A DNA stretch of 64,000 nt from Gonocerus acuteangulatus (Eukaryota; Arthropoda; Insecta; Hemiptera; Coreidae): positions 95,995,456 to 96,059,455 of the forward strand of contig OX328132.1 in NCBI GenBank assembly GCA_946811695.1, written 5' to 3'. Positions within the stretch are counted from its first letter, which is position 1. Every line of letters begins with the position of its first letter. The notes under the pieces are model-generated. The model did not search any database and had not been told where the DNA came from. It saw only the letters and a list, made by a program, of their open reading frames with translations. Below, piece by piece: positions 1 through 29,689 of this stretch. The position numbers were made by a program, and so were the translations under genes.

Positions 1-127
1 AGTCAACAATTGTCATATAAGTAATGTAAAAAAAAATAAAACATATTTACAATCAAATATCATAGGCCTACCATTTTCTCAAAATGTATTTCAGTTATCA
101 AATAAACCATTAATAATGGGCTTAGAG

Positions 128-406
128 CAGAGGCACTCAACCTTATTTTTCATACTGGCTGCAACACGTATAATCATGGTGTTGTGGGCTACCAAAAAAA
201 GATACTAAATTAATATTTACATTAATATCCAACAGTTATATTGCGGCAAATTACCGTATGAATATCACTGGACATCACGGCGCGTTAGTGTTATTACTAA
301 TGGGCGCGAAATTCAAAATGGTTTAAAAAATCTTACATCAGTAGGGCCAACCGTAAACACCCAGTGGTCTAAATGTTGCCCGGGGGCTGTAGGTTGAGTA
401 TAGTTG
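128..406. mobile_element. hAT-like MITE
   Basis: The left end CAGAGGCACTCAACCT and the right end, read on the other strand as CAACTATACTCAACCT, form imperfect terminal inverted repeats of the hAT/Charlie type (CAGxGGTTCTCAACC). The flanking 8-mers GCTTAGAG and TTTTAGAA match at five of eight positions, as expected for an old 8-bp target duplication. No coding capacity. Confidence 0.5.
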
Positions 407-582
407 TTTTAGAAGATGTAACATGTAGGAAATTTATTAATTAAGGCACAAATAAACTTCAGTAAAATTTTCGTTAAAATGTCAAATCCTGGAATACCAG
501 ATGTACTTTCCTTTTAAAAAAATTGAGAAATATATTATTACCTTTCCTAAATCTCTGAGTATGTTTTTATAACTTATGATAA

Positions 583-608
583 ATATATATATATATATTA
601 TATATATG

Positions 609-681
<73 letters not shown>

Positions 682-684
682 TAT
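583..684. repeat. (TA)n microsatellite with SINE 3' end at its edge
   Basis: About 100 bp of TA repeats. Immediately after it, 687-717 reads GGCGCTAATGGCCTAAATGT then GATGCGCCGT, the 3' end of SINE family A described at 11337. Confidence 0.85.
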
Positions 685-717
685 TTAGGCGCTAATGGCC
701 TAAATGTCGATGCGCCG

Positions 718-1700
718 TTAAACAAAAATATTATATATATTTATTAATAATAATAATATATATTAATGTGTCCTCGTTCCACTCACGAAAAATATGGCAA
801 GCCTACCTAGACTCGCCAGGTGTAGGAAGCCTGCTAATAAGTTTGATAAAAGTCGTGGCCAAAGGGGTTGGGCCAGAAAAGAGTGATTAGTCATGAGTAC
901 GTTATTGAGTACTTGAGAAGCCCTCCCATCTAATCTACCAAAATATCTGTTTAAAAACTACCTTGTTATTAATTGTAAATTGTTCCCAAAATCCTCATAC
1001 GAATTATTGGAAATCTTATTTTTCCAGCCCTAACATGAAGAGACTTTACACATTATATTGCTATATTTAGTGCTAATGACCTTAGCAGTCAGAGCAGCTA
1101 TAATTTTTTTTTTTTTTTTTTTTAATATATCGCAGAACACACTTTTGCATTCCAATTTAGAATGCAGTCGCATAAAATCAGAAATGAAATATTTTCAACA
1201 TAAGGTGCTTGTCACATGAATTGAAGAGGACGATCAGTTTAATTCACTTCGTCCCCAGTTTAGACTGTCAGACACTGTTTACGCTTATGCTTCTGAAACA
1301 ACTGGGGTTTAGTATTTCTCCTAAGCGTTTATCATTTTATATAAATTCTTTGATTTTACAATAATATGAAATAATTTTTTATATAAATCATATGATAATT
1401 GTTTTAGCGCAAATTTAAACTAAACCTCCAAAAAAATGGATTAATATCAGAAGAAATTTCAAGAACATTCCCAACAGAAAATATACTTGATCGGACCTCT
1501 TTGACACATTCTTATATCTCTTTCTATTATCAAAGCTGCCTGTTGTTTACATTTATCAGTCACTTTCTTAGTGCGTTATCTGTTACTATGGTTCTATCTA
1601 ATCAAATATTTAAATACTATTGGTATTTAGTTTCTTAAAAGGGTTTATGTCACTTTTGTGTCATGATCTTAACTGAAGAAGACTCAATATATTAGCAGCT
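718..1700. other. Upstream region of the TMEM184C-like gene
   Basis: AT-rich sequence with a poly(T) run near 1107-1124 and no ORF I can support. The promoter and 5' UTR of the gene must lie here, but I see no convincing TATA or initiator to place the start site. GTGCTAATGACC at about 1070 followed by the T-run could be another SINE scrap. Confidence 0.4.
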
Positions 1701-20170
<18,470 letters not shown>

Positions 20171-20216
20171 ACAAAACTCATTCAATACCAGAGTAAGTTT
20201 ATTTATAAAATATGTA

Positions 20217-20220
<4 letters not shown>

Positions 20221-20279
<59 letters not shown>
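20221..20279. repeat. (TG/TA)n microsatellite
   Basis: About 59 bp, mainly TA, just left of the Penelope-like element. Confidence 0.9.
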
Positions 20280-20283
<4 letters not shown>

Positions 20284-20308
20284 ATTAGATAGTTAGCCGT
20301 CGAGGTGA

Positions 20309-20853
20309 TAAGTAAAGATGGAATGGTTGGGATTCGGCTAAATAAACCTCAATATGATTTTGTTTTAAAAAATCTATAGTTCGGACGTTTCGGCTACTCA
20401 TTGGTAGCCTTCGTCAGCTAAAATGACAACAAAAAAAAGAAATTAATACAAAAACAAAAAAAATTATGATTGTGATAGGTAACAGAGCTATAGATACAAT
20501 TAACTTATAAAAGAACATATCGTCTTAAAATCTTAGAATGAAAAAGTAAATAGGTACAATAATTGATTTTAATAGTAATTAGTAACGTTAATTGATTTTA
20601 CAAAGAAATAAGAATCTACATACCAATGACAAATATAGTAGCTAATAGTAACATTAATTAATTTTACAAAGAAATAAGATACTACATACCAATAGAAATG
20701 CCGAGCGGCAGAGGAAGACCAAGGTTGGCAATTAAGTAACCATTGTAGAGTGTCTAAGGAGAAAAGGAATCTAATGGGGTATAAGTAAGTGAAAACAGCA
20801 GGTGGTGGGGGAAATGTCGGTAAGGATCAAAAAGCATGTTTATGACATGTCGG
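20309..20853 (-). repeat. Inverted arm (left) of a Penelope-like element
   Basis: Nearly identical, in inverse orientation, to 21298-21838; I count only about four differences, all substitutions or tiny changes. Inverted flanking repeats (pseudo-LTRs) are a known Penelope arrangement. The arm carries a hammerhead-like core on the minus strand at 20382-20418. Confidence 0.87.
20382..20418 (-). ncRNA. Hammerhead-ribozyme-like motif, left arm
   Basis: Minus strand: CTGACGA, then stem II GGCTAC/GTAGCC with loop CAATGA, then GAAAC. These are the conserved core boxes CUGANGA and GAAA around a perfect 6-bp stem. Hammerheads are known in Penelope pseudo-LTRs. Stem III and the cleavage triplet are not resolved here. 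Confidence 0.55.
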
Positions 20854-21118
20854 TTGTGTGGTAAACACCCGTTGTGTTTACCAAGTCCCTTGTCAAACCC
20901 CTTCCTGTAATGGTGTATACATAGGAGAAACCATAAATGACATTCACTCACGTCTTACACAACATAAACGAACCATCACTAATAAAGAAATAGATAAATC
21001 TGCACTTGCAAAACACGCCATTACACAAAAACACACTTTTAACTTCGACGACACGAAAATTCTTTCTACACAACGAAACAAAAAAAAAGACTACAGATCT
21101 CGGAATGTGTACACATAA
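20854..21118 (+). pseudogene. Penelope-like element, GIY-YIG endonuclease end
   Basis: The open frame carries CQTPSCNGVYIGETINDIHS, the GIY-YIG core (VYIGET), then RLTQHKRTITNKEIDKSALA and KHAITQKHTFNFDDTKIL, ending at 21118. This is the C-terminal endonuclease of Penelope-like elements, which nicks the target for reverse transcription. The whole reverse transcriptase upstream is missing: the left inverted arm starts instead. So it is a 5'-truncated copy, but its arms are so similar that the insertion appears young. Confidence 0.85.
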
Positions 21119-21297
21119 ACTTAAACAAAAACAATATAAACTACAAAACTGACCAACAAGGCATTTCTCCTATGTACGCTAATATTTTCCAAATACTCTC
21201 CTGACCTCCCACCTAGATTTTTACCATGCCCCTTGGGTATCCTTCCATTAACACCTTTTTCTCCTTTCCTGTCATAAACATGCCTTTTGATCCTTAC

Positions 21298-21838
21298 CGA
21301 CATGTCATAAACATGCTTTTTGATCCTTACCGACATTTCCCCCACCACCTGCTGTTTTCACTTACTTATACCCCAGTAGATTCCTTTTCTCCTTAGACAC
21401 TCTACAATGGTTACTTAATTGCCAACCTTGGTCTTCCTCTGCCGCTCGGCATTTCTATTGGTATGTAGTATCTTATTTCTTTGTAAAATTAATTAATGTT
21501 ACTATTAGCTACTATATTTGTCATTGGTATGTAGATTCTTATTTCTTTGTAAAATCAATTAACGTTACTAATTACTATTAAAATCAATTATTGCACCTAT
21601 TTACTTTTTCATTCTAAGATTTTAAGACGGTATGTTCTTTTATAAGTTAATTGTATCTATAGCTCTGTTACCTATCACAATCATAATTTTTTTTGTTTTT
21701 GTATTAATTTCTTTTTTTTGTTGTCATTTTAGCTGACGAAGGCTACCAATGAGTAGCCGAAACGTCCGAAATATAGATTTTTTAAAACAAAATCATATTG
21801 AGGTTTATTTAGCCGAATCCCAACCATTCCATCTTTAC
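21298..21838 (+). repeat. Inverted arm (right) of the Penelope-like element
   Basis: The 3' non-coding part of the element, inverse copy of 20309-20853, ending at a short (TA)n tract (21839-21858). Confidence 0.87.
21733..21769 (+). ncRNA. Hammerhead-ribozyme-like motif, right arm
   Basis: Plus strand CTGACGA, stem II GGCTAC/GTAGCC, then GAAACGTCCG. Same core as on the left arm, in the sense orientation of the element's 3' end. The left arm has one change in the sequence just after the core (GAACT versus GAAAT). Confidence 0.55.
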
Positions 21839-21858
21839 TTATATATATATATATATAT

Positions 21859-23195
21859 GAAATATGATATATGATTTAGTGGCATTTATTTTTTCCTATT
21901 CTTTTTTCTTCATGAGATTAATTAAAAATAAGACCTCAACTTATTATGGTTTGACTACTACTAACTACTACTAACTATTTTTGAGATATCATATAAAATA
22001 CACAAAGTGCTCATCAGATTCCTTATGGCAATTTAAAAACAAATAGTCACCCTGCTCCAAACTTGATAAAAGTTTATACCTAGCCTTTTTGGGTGGTAAT
22101 GAAACTTATACCATTTTCGAGTAAAAAAAAAAAGAAAAAAAAAAAGAAAAAAAAAAAAAAAGGTAAATACATGATAGAAAAGGACCTGGCTAGAAAGGGT
22201 GGTAATCTGTAGATAATCCTTCCTAATGAAAGGTCTGTGTCATTAATGAAAGTACATTAAAATTGAAATAAAAAAATAACAAAAAATCTATTGTTTTTTT
22301 TTTCTTCAGAAAAGTAGGAGTTGTTGATCTAAAACCTGTTTCAGTTGATTCCCCCAAAACACAGTTATGACAAGTGTAATCAGAAGACCAGATAATTTCG
22401 ATTTTTGCAAATTTCGTGACTCAGTGCTGTTTCTGATTTGTTTCTCTCTCTCTACTCTCTTATTCAGGAAAATAGATTTGATTTCAAGTAATTGTTGGTT
22501 TCCTGAATAAAGCTTGCCCCAACCCACGAACTTACAAGATGGGGTTAAGGAACATACGCATAGCACTGAGAATAAAATCATCAAAATCTATAATGAGTGG
22601 GAAGGCAAAGTGATTGAATGAGATGCCTCCCAATGTGTCCCAGAGTTTCTAGAATCTATGGACTCCCTAAGATCCATAACCCTTAGAGTGCGGATGACTG
22701 TTTTAGAATTCAATGCAGTCAGTGCCCTTGGTGCAGATAGCTTCTCCTGAAATAGGAAGTGAGATGAGCCCCTGGTGCTGTTGGGATCTCTAACAGTCCT
22801 CACTGATTTACGAGTTTTAGTGATGAATTGACTTCTGGATAAGTTCTGTTTTTTGTTCTATCAAGGGCATTACAGAGGAACTATTAGTTCCCTGTTTCAC
22901 TATAAGAATTGGTTTAGGTCTGCTTTTAATGTGATTCCTCCCTCCCCCATAGGGAGGAAACACACTAAAAGCCTTTTCTATAATTGTATACTTGTCCCAA
23001 TTTCTTCTTTTTACTGTTCAATCAAGCAGAAGAAAGAATGGACTCTACAGGAAAATGTACTCACTAGGTATCATTTGAACTAGACTTACCGGGCCTGGTA
23101 CTGGTATAAATGTCAATAACAAAAAATATATTTGTTACTAATATATATAAAGTAACATATACAAGTTCATTAAATTTATTCTCTACTTCTTTCTG
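21859..23195. other. Unassigned region with a 22-bp-arm hairpin
   Basis: AT-rich sequence with no gene I can support. At 22928-22978 lies a hairpin with 22-bp arms, GCTTTTAATGTGATTCCTCC ... GGAGGAAACACACTAAAAGC around loop CCCCCAT. It is related to the hairpin at 9982 and to the half-hairpin at 35390. Confidence 0.55.
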
Positions 23196-23382
23196 CGGGT
23201 CTCCCTGTAGTCTAGTGACTAACGCCTTAAATTCTTAGAGAGGAGATAGGGGTTTGGGTCCCTCTGGCAGCAGGGATTTTTCTCATCTCAGGGCCCGTTG
23301 AGAAGGTTCCTTGCCACACCATAGATGTCGGTGCTTATGGCCCAGTTGTGGGTGTGCCTAAAAAAAAAAAAAAAAAAAAAAA
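23196..23382 (+). mobile_element. tRNA-derived SINE, family A
   Basis: Diverged copy: GGGTCTCCCTGTAGTCTAGT (A box), GGGTTTGGGTCCC (B box region), body CTCATCTCAGGGCCCGTTGA and GATGTCGGTGCTTATGGCCC, poly(A) tail at 23361-23382. Confidence 0.8.
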
Positions 23383-25270
23383 TGCTTTTTGCTGACAACT
23401 GGGTGATTTGGGTTACAAGTTCAAACTCAGTAAGCCTCCCAGAGCCCCTAAACTATGCTCTAACCATACTGGCCAATTAGGCAGACTCAAAGAGGATACA
23501 GTGAGCCCAGAAAAAACAGCCAGCTCTTCCAACTCTTTGCTCTCTCTCTACAAAACCACCAAATGTACAACTGCAATACAAAAATGGGTCTTTATCAAGT
23601 TGTAAACTTAAAAATTACTAGAAATGCTAGGCATTCTACTGGACAACAGACTGCAGTTTAATCAGAACATCAAGGATGCTGAAACTACTAAGGTTGCTCA
23701 AGAGACTTACCTCTGTAAAATCAAAAGGGGTTGAGCAAAGTGGACTAGTCAGAAAAATAGTTTTCCTGGTGGAATCAAAGGCTGCAATGCTGGCCCTAAC
23801 ATCAACATTGCCTACTGATTGCAATCACACTATGGAATGCTGACAAATGTTCTCCATTGTAGCCGCCTAAGTTACTGGCCCTGCTACTCCAGGGCTGAAG
23901 ACCGGCAGTAGCAGTGATAAAAATATTTAAAAATTTACAATAAATATAAACAAATACATAAATATATTAATTACAAATTTACATGAGTTTCCCACTGTTT
24001 CGATCTATGCACTTTTTTAAAAATTAGTTTTAATTTAATTATTTTTTAGGGTGTGGTACTGTCTGAAAAAGGGAGATAAGTACAATCTGACATGCAATCC
24101 TTGCAAAATATTTTGAAGCCATTCTCAAAAATAAATGGAAGGAAAGATTAAAAGAACTATGAACAAGGGAAAGGTACAGTCCGAAAGATGATGGTCATTG
24201 CTCGTCTTCCAGTCAAATGTAGTAAAAAGGACACGTAAATAAAGTCTAATGCTGAAGCAGGGAACTATTAGTTCCACTAAAATCACCTAGATAAGAACAA
24301 GAACAGAACTTGTCTACCACATGCCATCCACATTCAAGGCTATAAGTTGTAATATAAGGAAAACTGCTGGACAATGTAATAGATCCAGGAGCACGGCTCT
24401 CTCCGACTTGAGGAGAAGTCATCTGTACCCATGGCATGGCGTCTTTCGTCAACTGCACTATAAGGGTTATATAAAGCCATGCACTAAAAAGTAGGTGTAA
24501 ATTACTAGCCACAACTTTTGATTGCATGTCATGTGGCTAAGTCAAAATAAATTTAAAAATTTACAATAATTCCTTAACACCTATGCTGCTTCGCCTTTTA
24601 CGCTGCCATCTCCTGTATTCTGGTTTCCACTTCTTTTTGTGTATGGATCCGTGAGTTAGCTGTGTTTGAATGATTTTTTTAACTGCAACCCTTGCAGAAG
24701 CCCTGGTTCTGTTTCTTTCTCTTGTTTCCCTACAGTCCTATTATGTTTATACCTGTCACTGGCTCTTTTTCAGTTCAATACTCCATTTATGTGTATCCCA
24801 GTTAACAAAAGTGTTCCTTGCCAACAACTCATTAGTTTTCAAATTCAAAACTTGCCAAAACAAAAAATATCTTTTGAGAAGTATCATAAGAAACTATTCT
24901 GGAAAAGCGTTAATAAATTTCATATTTCGAAAAAATTCAGGCCTCAAAAATCATCAGAAGAGGCACCAGTTGGCTTGTAGGAGGTCACTATGCTGACATT
25001 TCCATAGAAAGTAGAGGAAAATCTGCTAAGAGATTGTTGTTTGTGTTACACAAAAAGTCACTGAATAAATACAATCTATTTTATGAAGACTAGGGCACAG
25101 TGCTATCCAGTGAAGCATGTTAAAAGACATTCCATATGTAAACAAATAATTTAATCCAAAAATTAATTAAAAATAAAGTTTTTAAACCCGCTTGTACTTC
25201 AGTGTTTTAACAAACTTGGCTCCACTAATAAAATAACAAAAACTAACAAGAAAAACTATGCATACAGCCC
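23383..25270. other. Unassigned region with a possible non-LTR scrap
   Basis: Around 23625-23720 the plus strand reads EMLGILLDNRLQFNQNIKDA, resembling the LG(V)xLDxxLxFxxHI block after the RT palm of non-LTR elements, but nothing around it confirms this. The remaining 1.5 kb shows no structure I can name. Confidence 0.3.
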
Positions 25271-27140
25271 AGGCAACGAATGCTTGAAAACAGCTATAGG
25301 TGGAAATTTTTGTTTGGCCTGAATAGGAGGTGAACATATCAAAAGTCCTCGCCCCTAGCCTTTAAGCCGGGGGGGGGGGGGGGGGGGGGGTTAGAAGGTC
25401 CCATTTTTCGGATTTTCACTTATATCTCGGAAACCCTGCGTCCTAGCGACATGACTATTCTATAACAAATGAAAGCTGATTAAATTTCCTACAAGTTCTA
25501 TTCAATAAAGTTTTTAGAGATATTTTTAGTTTTTGAAATATCCGCTCTTGAAAGTCTGTCATTTTGGGGAAAAACACTTTTGCCGCATATTTTTCCCCCG
25601 TTTTGACTGGATAACTCTTCAACGATGTACCAAAATAATAAATAACGGTTATAGGGTTGTAGAGTATTGCATTCCCTTCAATAATATATATTACTTTGCT
25701 ATTTTATGTACTTTCCTTCAAACGTAAAAATAATTTCAGTGTTCATCGTGAAATCTGAAATGTAGCGACTAACAACCCAGGAAACTAAGAGTTATAGGTG
25801 GAAATGATTGGAACACAATTTTTAACTTCATAACTTTGTTTCGGCTAGTTAGGTATTTTATGTATTTTCTTTCAAACATTATATACGCACTCACTTGGTC
25901 TTAACAAAACCATTGCCAATATAATGGTCAAGATGCTATATAATTGAGTGTGAATAACTGGTCAGAGGCCCAAAATTATATATTTCGTACTATTTATACT
26001 TCCAGTACTACCTATATTTACATAATGGAGTATATTTTGGACAATACAATGACTGGAAATGGTGAGAAATTGAACGGTTCATTGGTCAACAGTTGTTGCA
26101 AGATATCACGATGAACACTAAAACTGTTTTCACAGTTGAAGAAAAATGCATAAAATAGTATTATAATATATATTATTGAAGTGAATGGAATGCTCTACAA
26201 CCCCATAACCGACATTTATTTTTTGGGTGCATTGTTGAAGAGATATCCGGTCGAGAATAGAAGGAAGTGTGTTTTTCCCAAAATGACAGACTTTCAAGTG
26301 CGGATATTTTGAAAACTAAAGAAATCTCGAAAAACTTCATTGAATAGAACTTGTAGGAAATTCAATAAGCTTTCATTTGTTATAGAATGGTCATGTTGCT
26401 AGGATGCAGGGTTTTAGAGATATAAGTGAAAACCTGAAAAATGGGACCTTCTAAACCCCCCCTCCCCCCCCCCCCTCCCCGGCTCAAAGGCAACGGGTGA
26501 GGACTTTTGATATGTTGACCACCTAACTAGTCGAAACAAAGTTGTAAGTTTAAAAATTGTGTTCCAAACATTTCCACCTATAACTCTTAGTTTCCTGGGT
26601 TGTTAGTCGCTACATTTCAGATTTCACGATGAACACTGAAATTATTTTTACGTTTGAAGGAAAGTACATAAAATAGCAAAGTAATATATATTATTGAAGG
26701 GAATGCAATACTCTACAACCCTATAACCGTTATTTATTATTTTGGTACATCGTTGAAGAGTTATCCAGTCAAAACGGGGGAAAAATATGCGGCAAAAGTG
26801 TTTTTCCCCAAAATGACAGACTTTCAAGAGCGGATATTTCGAAAACTAAAAATATCTCTAAAAACTTTATTGAATAGAACTTGTAGGAAATTTAATCAGC
26901 TTTCATTTGTTATAGAATAGTCATGTCGCTAGGACGCAGGGTTTCCGAGATATAAGTGAAAACCCGAAAAATGGGACCTTCAAAACCCCCCTCCCCCCCC
27001 CCCCCCCCCCCCGGGCTTAAAGGCTAGGGGTGAGGACTTTTGATATGTTCACCTCCTATCCAGCCCAAACAAAGTTACGAAGTCAAAAATTGTGTTCCAA
27101 AAATGTCCATCTATAACTGTTCGTTGACTGGACTGATATC
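25271..27140. repeat. Inverted-repeat structure with three copies of a 0.6-kb unit
   Basis: The left copy (about 25275-25860) is inverted relative to the right copy (about 26520-27135). A third, more diverged copy (about 26060-26520) has the right-hand orientation. Each unit includes a homopolymer G or C tract (25370-25390, 26456-26480, 26988-27012), GTCCTCxCCC near its outer edge, a block with CTTATATCTCGGAAACCC in the left copy, and CTGTCATTTTGGGGAAAAAC. The outer ends read CAGCCCAGGCAACGAA (left) and CAGTCCAGTCAACGAA (right, other strand). No target duplication found and no coding capacity. Confidence 0.75.
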
Positions 27141-27368
27141 ATGGCAGTGGGGATGCCCTGGAGCCAACTCTTACACAGAATACCTTCGTTCCTGAATGTG
27201 GGAGCAGTGTAAGGGCTAAACTAGAGGCATATAAAGATTTAAAGGTTCTTGCTATAGTAAATTTTTATCAGGCTATTTGTTTCGGCCAACTTATTATTAA
27301 CATCCTGTATATTTTTTTCATTTTTTACATATTATTTGCTATATTAATATATTTGTGTTATATTTCAG

Positions 27369-27417
27369 AACTTATGAAGGAAGAACAACAGACTGTCATT
27401 TTAAATTAAGGAATAAA
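27369..27417 (+). other. Candidate 3'-UTR exon and poly(A) signal of the TMEM184C-like gene
   Basis: After the stop codon a strong donor (A|GTAAGT, intron from 20193) precedes any AATAAA. A good acceptor (pyrimidine-rich, TATTTCAG ending 27368) followed by AATAAA at 27412-27417 lies 7.2 kb downstream, past the Penelope and foldback insertions. This would make a spliced 3' UTR. It is inference from splice-site strength only. Confidence 0.35.
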
Positions 27418-28300
27418 GTAATTTATCAAAATAGTTTATGATATTTTAATATTTCATATAGATGGCTTTAATTGTTAATATTTTTAGCTCAGACTAGAAA
27501 TTAGGTTAACTGAGAGGACTGCTTGTTGGTATTTACATTGTTATATTATTTTGAGAAAGGGCAATATTATATAGAAAAATATAAGAAAAAATAAATAGAT
27601 ATTATCTACTGATTTAGTATAATTGAATGTAATTAATTATTTCATTATGTAGGTTTTAAATGTTCAGTTTCTGTTAGTTATATTTATTAACATTTATTCA
27701 GAGTGAAAATATGAATGAAAGAAGATTTCTTCATATATTTTATTTGAGAATATGTAACTTGTCTTTCATTGCTCTTAGATGTTTGTCAGTGAAGTTAGAG
27801 CATAACTAGTTATTTTATAAAATATCAGATCTTTTTATACTATATGTTTTATATATGAATACACTAACACCAGTTTTATTCTTTTATTTCCAGTCTAAAT
27901 CAGCACCAACTTGAGTCAGGGCTCAATATTATTATTAGTTCTTTGCTGGTCATTTTAATGCTTAGGAATTCAAGAGTTTCACCAAAATATCCCCAATTGC
28001 TTTCCTTAAAAGCTGTTTTTGTTTCATAGGATAACTTTTCTGTATCATCTTTTTATGGATATATAGAATTCTTACAACATCTAGTTTATTTTTAACCTCC
28101 CTAGCTCTTTCGCTAGGAGAAGTTAAAAAAAACCAAATGATTGTTGCATCTTCACAATAAATATCTTCGTTTTTCTCAGTAAATTTTACCATCAATCTAA
28201 TTGGACTCCAGGACCATCACACCTTTCCATTCTCTGAACTTCATAATCTGTTTTTTTCAGAAACTTTTATTATATTAATTACACTTGTCAACAAATGTTA
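27418..28300. other. Unassigned AT-rich region
   Basis: No supported gene. A 77-residue antisense frame at 27962-28195 starts MMVKFTEKNEDIYCEDATII and is Lys/Glu-rich. I do not recognise it. Confidence 0.4.
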
Positions 28301-29630
28301 CCTTTTTGGAAGTAACACGGAAGTGAACCACCATTTTAGGAGTTTTCGGGTGTGCTGAATTTGAATCTCACATTATAGTATTTTGTTGTCCTAATTCCGA
28401 TAATGCTAAATCATTAACTTAAAAGTAAATTATTGCAACTCACAAAAAATACTATTGACTTATTTTGCATGGAATGTGGACTATACCTATTTGAGAATTC
28501 ACCCCAAAAACCATTAAAAATTACAGAAACCAGAACGCCAAAAAAATGTCTGTAGACAGAGCAAATTTTACTATTCGGTATTATAAAAAACAATTTAAAA
28601 GCCCTATATTTTAAACACTTGACGTATAGGGAAAAAACTAATGTCATTAATATTTGTTTAATATACATTTCTGTATGAGCGAAGTAGGCGTAACTTTACA
28701 ACATTTTCTATTGATTATTATTATTAAATGATTATAAAATACTAAATTTATTATAAGTTATTGAATTTGTTAATAATCTCTCATTATGAGGGAATGTGTT
28801 ATGTGTAATCTTTACTTCTGTCAAAATATTCACTTTTTTCCTTTTATATTAGTATTATATAATCATTTAATAAAAATAATAAATAGAAAATTTTGTAAAG
28901 TTATACCTACTTTGCTCATACAGAAATGTAAATTAAACAAACATTACATTTTAAACGCATAGCCCCTTTTTATTAAACTCTAACTACCTAACCTCTGCAG
29001 AACAAATTTTTTATGAGTTGCAATAATTTCCAGAGTCAACGATTTAACATTTAAAATACCATTGACTTTTTTTGCATGGAATGTGGACAATACCTATTTG
29101 AGGATTCACCTCAAAACGCATTAAAAATTACAGAAACCAGAACGCTAAAAAAATGTCTTTAGATAGAGCACATTTTAAAATTCGGTATTATAAAAAACAA
29201 TTTAAAAGCCATATATTTTAAAAATTTGACGTATGGGGAAAGAACTAATGTCATTAATATTTGTTTAATATACATTTCTGTATGAGCGAAGTAGGCATAA
29301 CTTTACAAAATTTTCTATTTATTATTATCATTAAATTATTATAAAATACTAAATTTATTATAAGTTATAAAAGTTGTTAATAATCTTTCATTATGAGGGA
29401 ATGTAAAATCTTTACTTCTGTCAAAATATTCACTTTTTCCTTTTATGTTAGTATTATATAATCATTTAATAAAAATAATAAATAGAAAATGTTGTAAAGT
29501 TATACCTACTTTGCTCATACAGAAATGTATATTAAACAAATATTACGTACGAAAAGCGTAATGTTAGATTCGGATTCAGCTCACCCGAAAACCCCTAAAA
29601 ATGGTGGTTCACGTCCGTGTTACCAAATCA
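28301..29630. repeat. Inverted-repeat element with internal tandem duplication
   Basis: Outer inverted repeats: GTAACACGGAAGTGAACCAC at 28313 and, inverted, at about 29588-29625, continuing through CCATTTTAGGAGTTTTCGGG. Inside, a unit of about 600 bp starting ATTGACTTATTTTGCATGGA (28453) is repeated from 29062 (ATTGACTTTTTTTGCATGGA). Each unit itself folds back: ACATTTCTGTATGAGCGAAG ... CTTTGCTCATACAGAAATGT. Non-coding. Probably a foldback-type element; the target duplication is not resolved. Confidence 0.7.
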
Positions 29631-29689
29631 GTGTTGACTTGTGTTATTATCATGAGGCATGCCTTAATATATCCAAGTGACGACCACTT

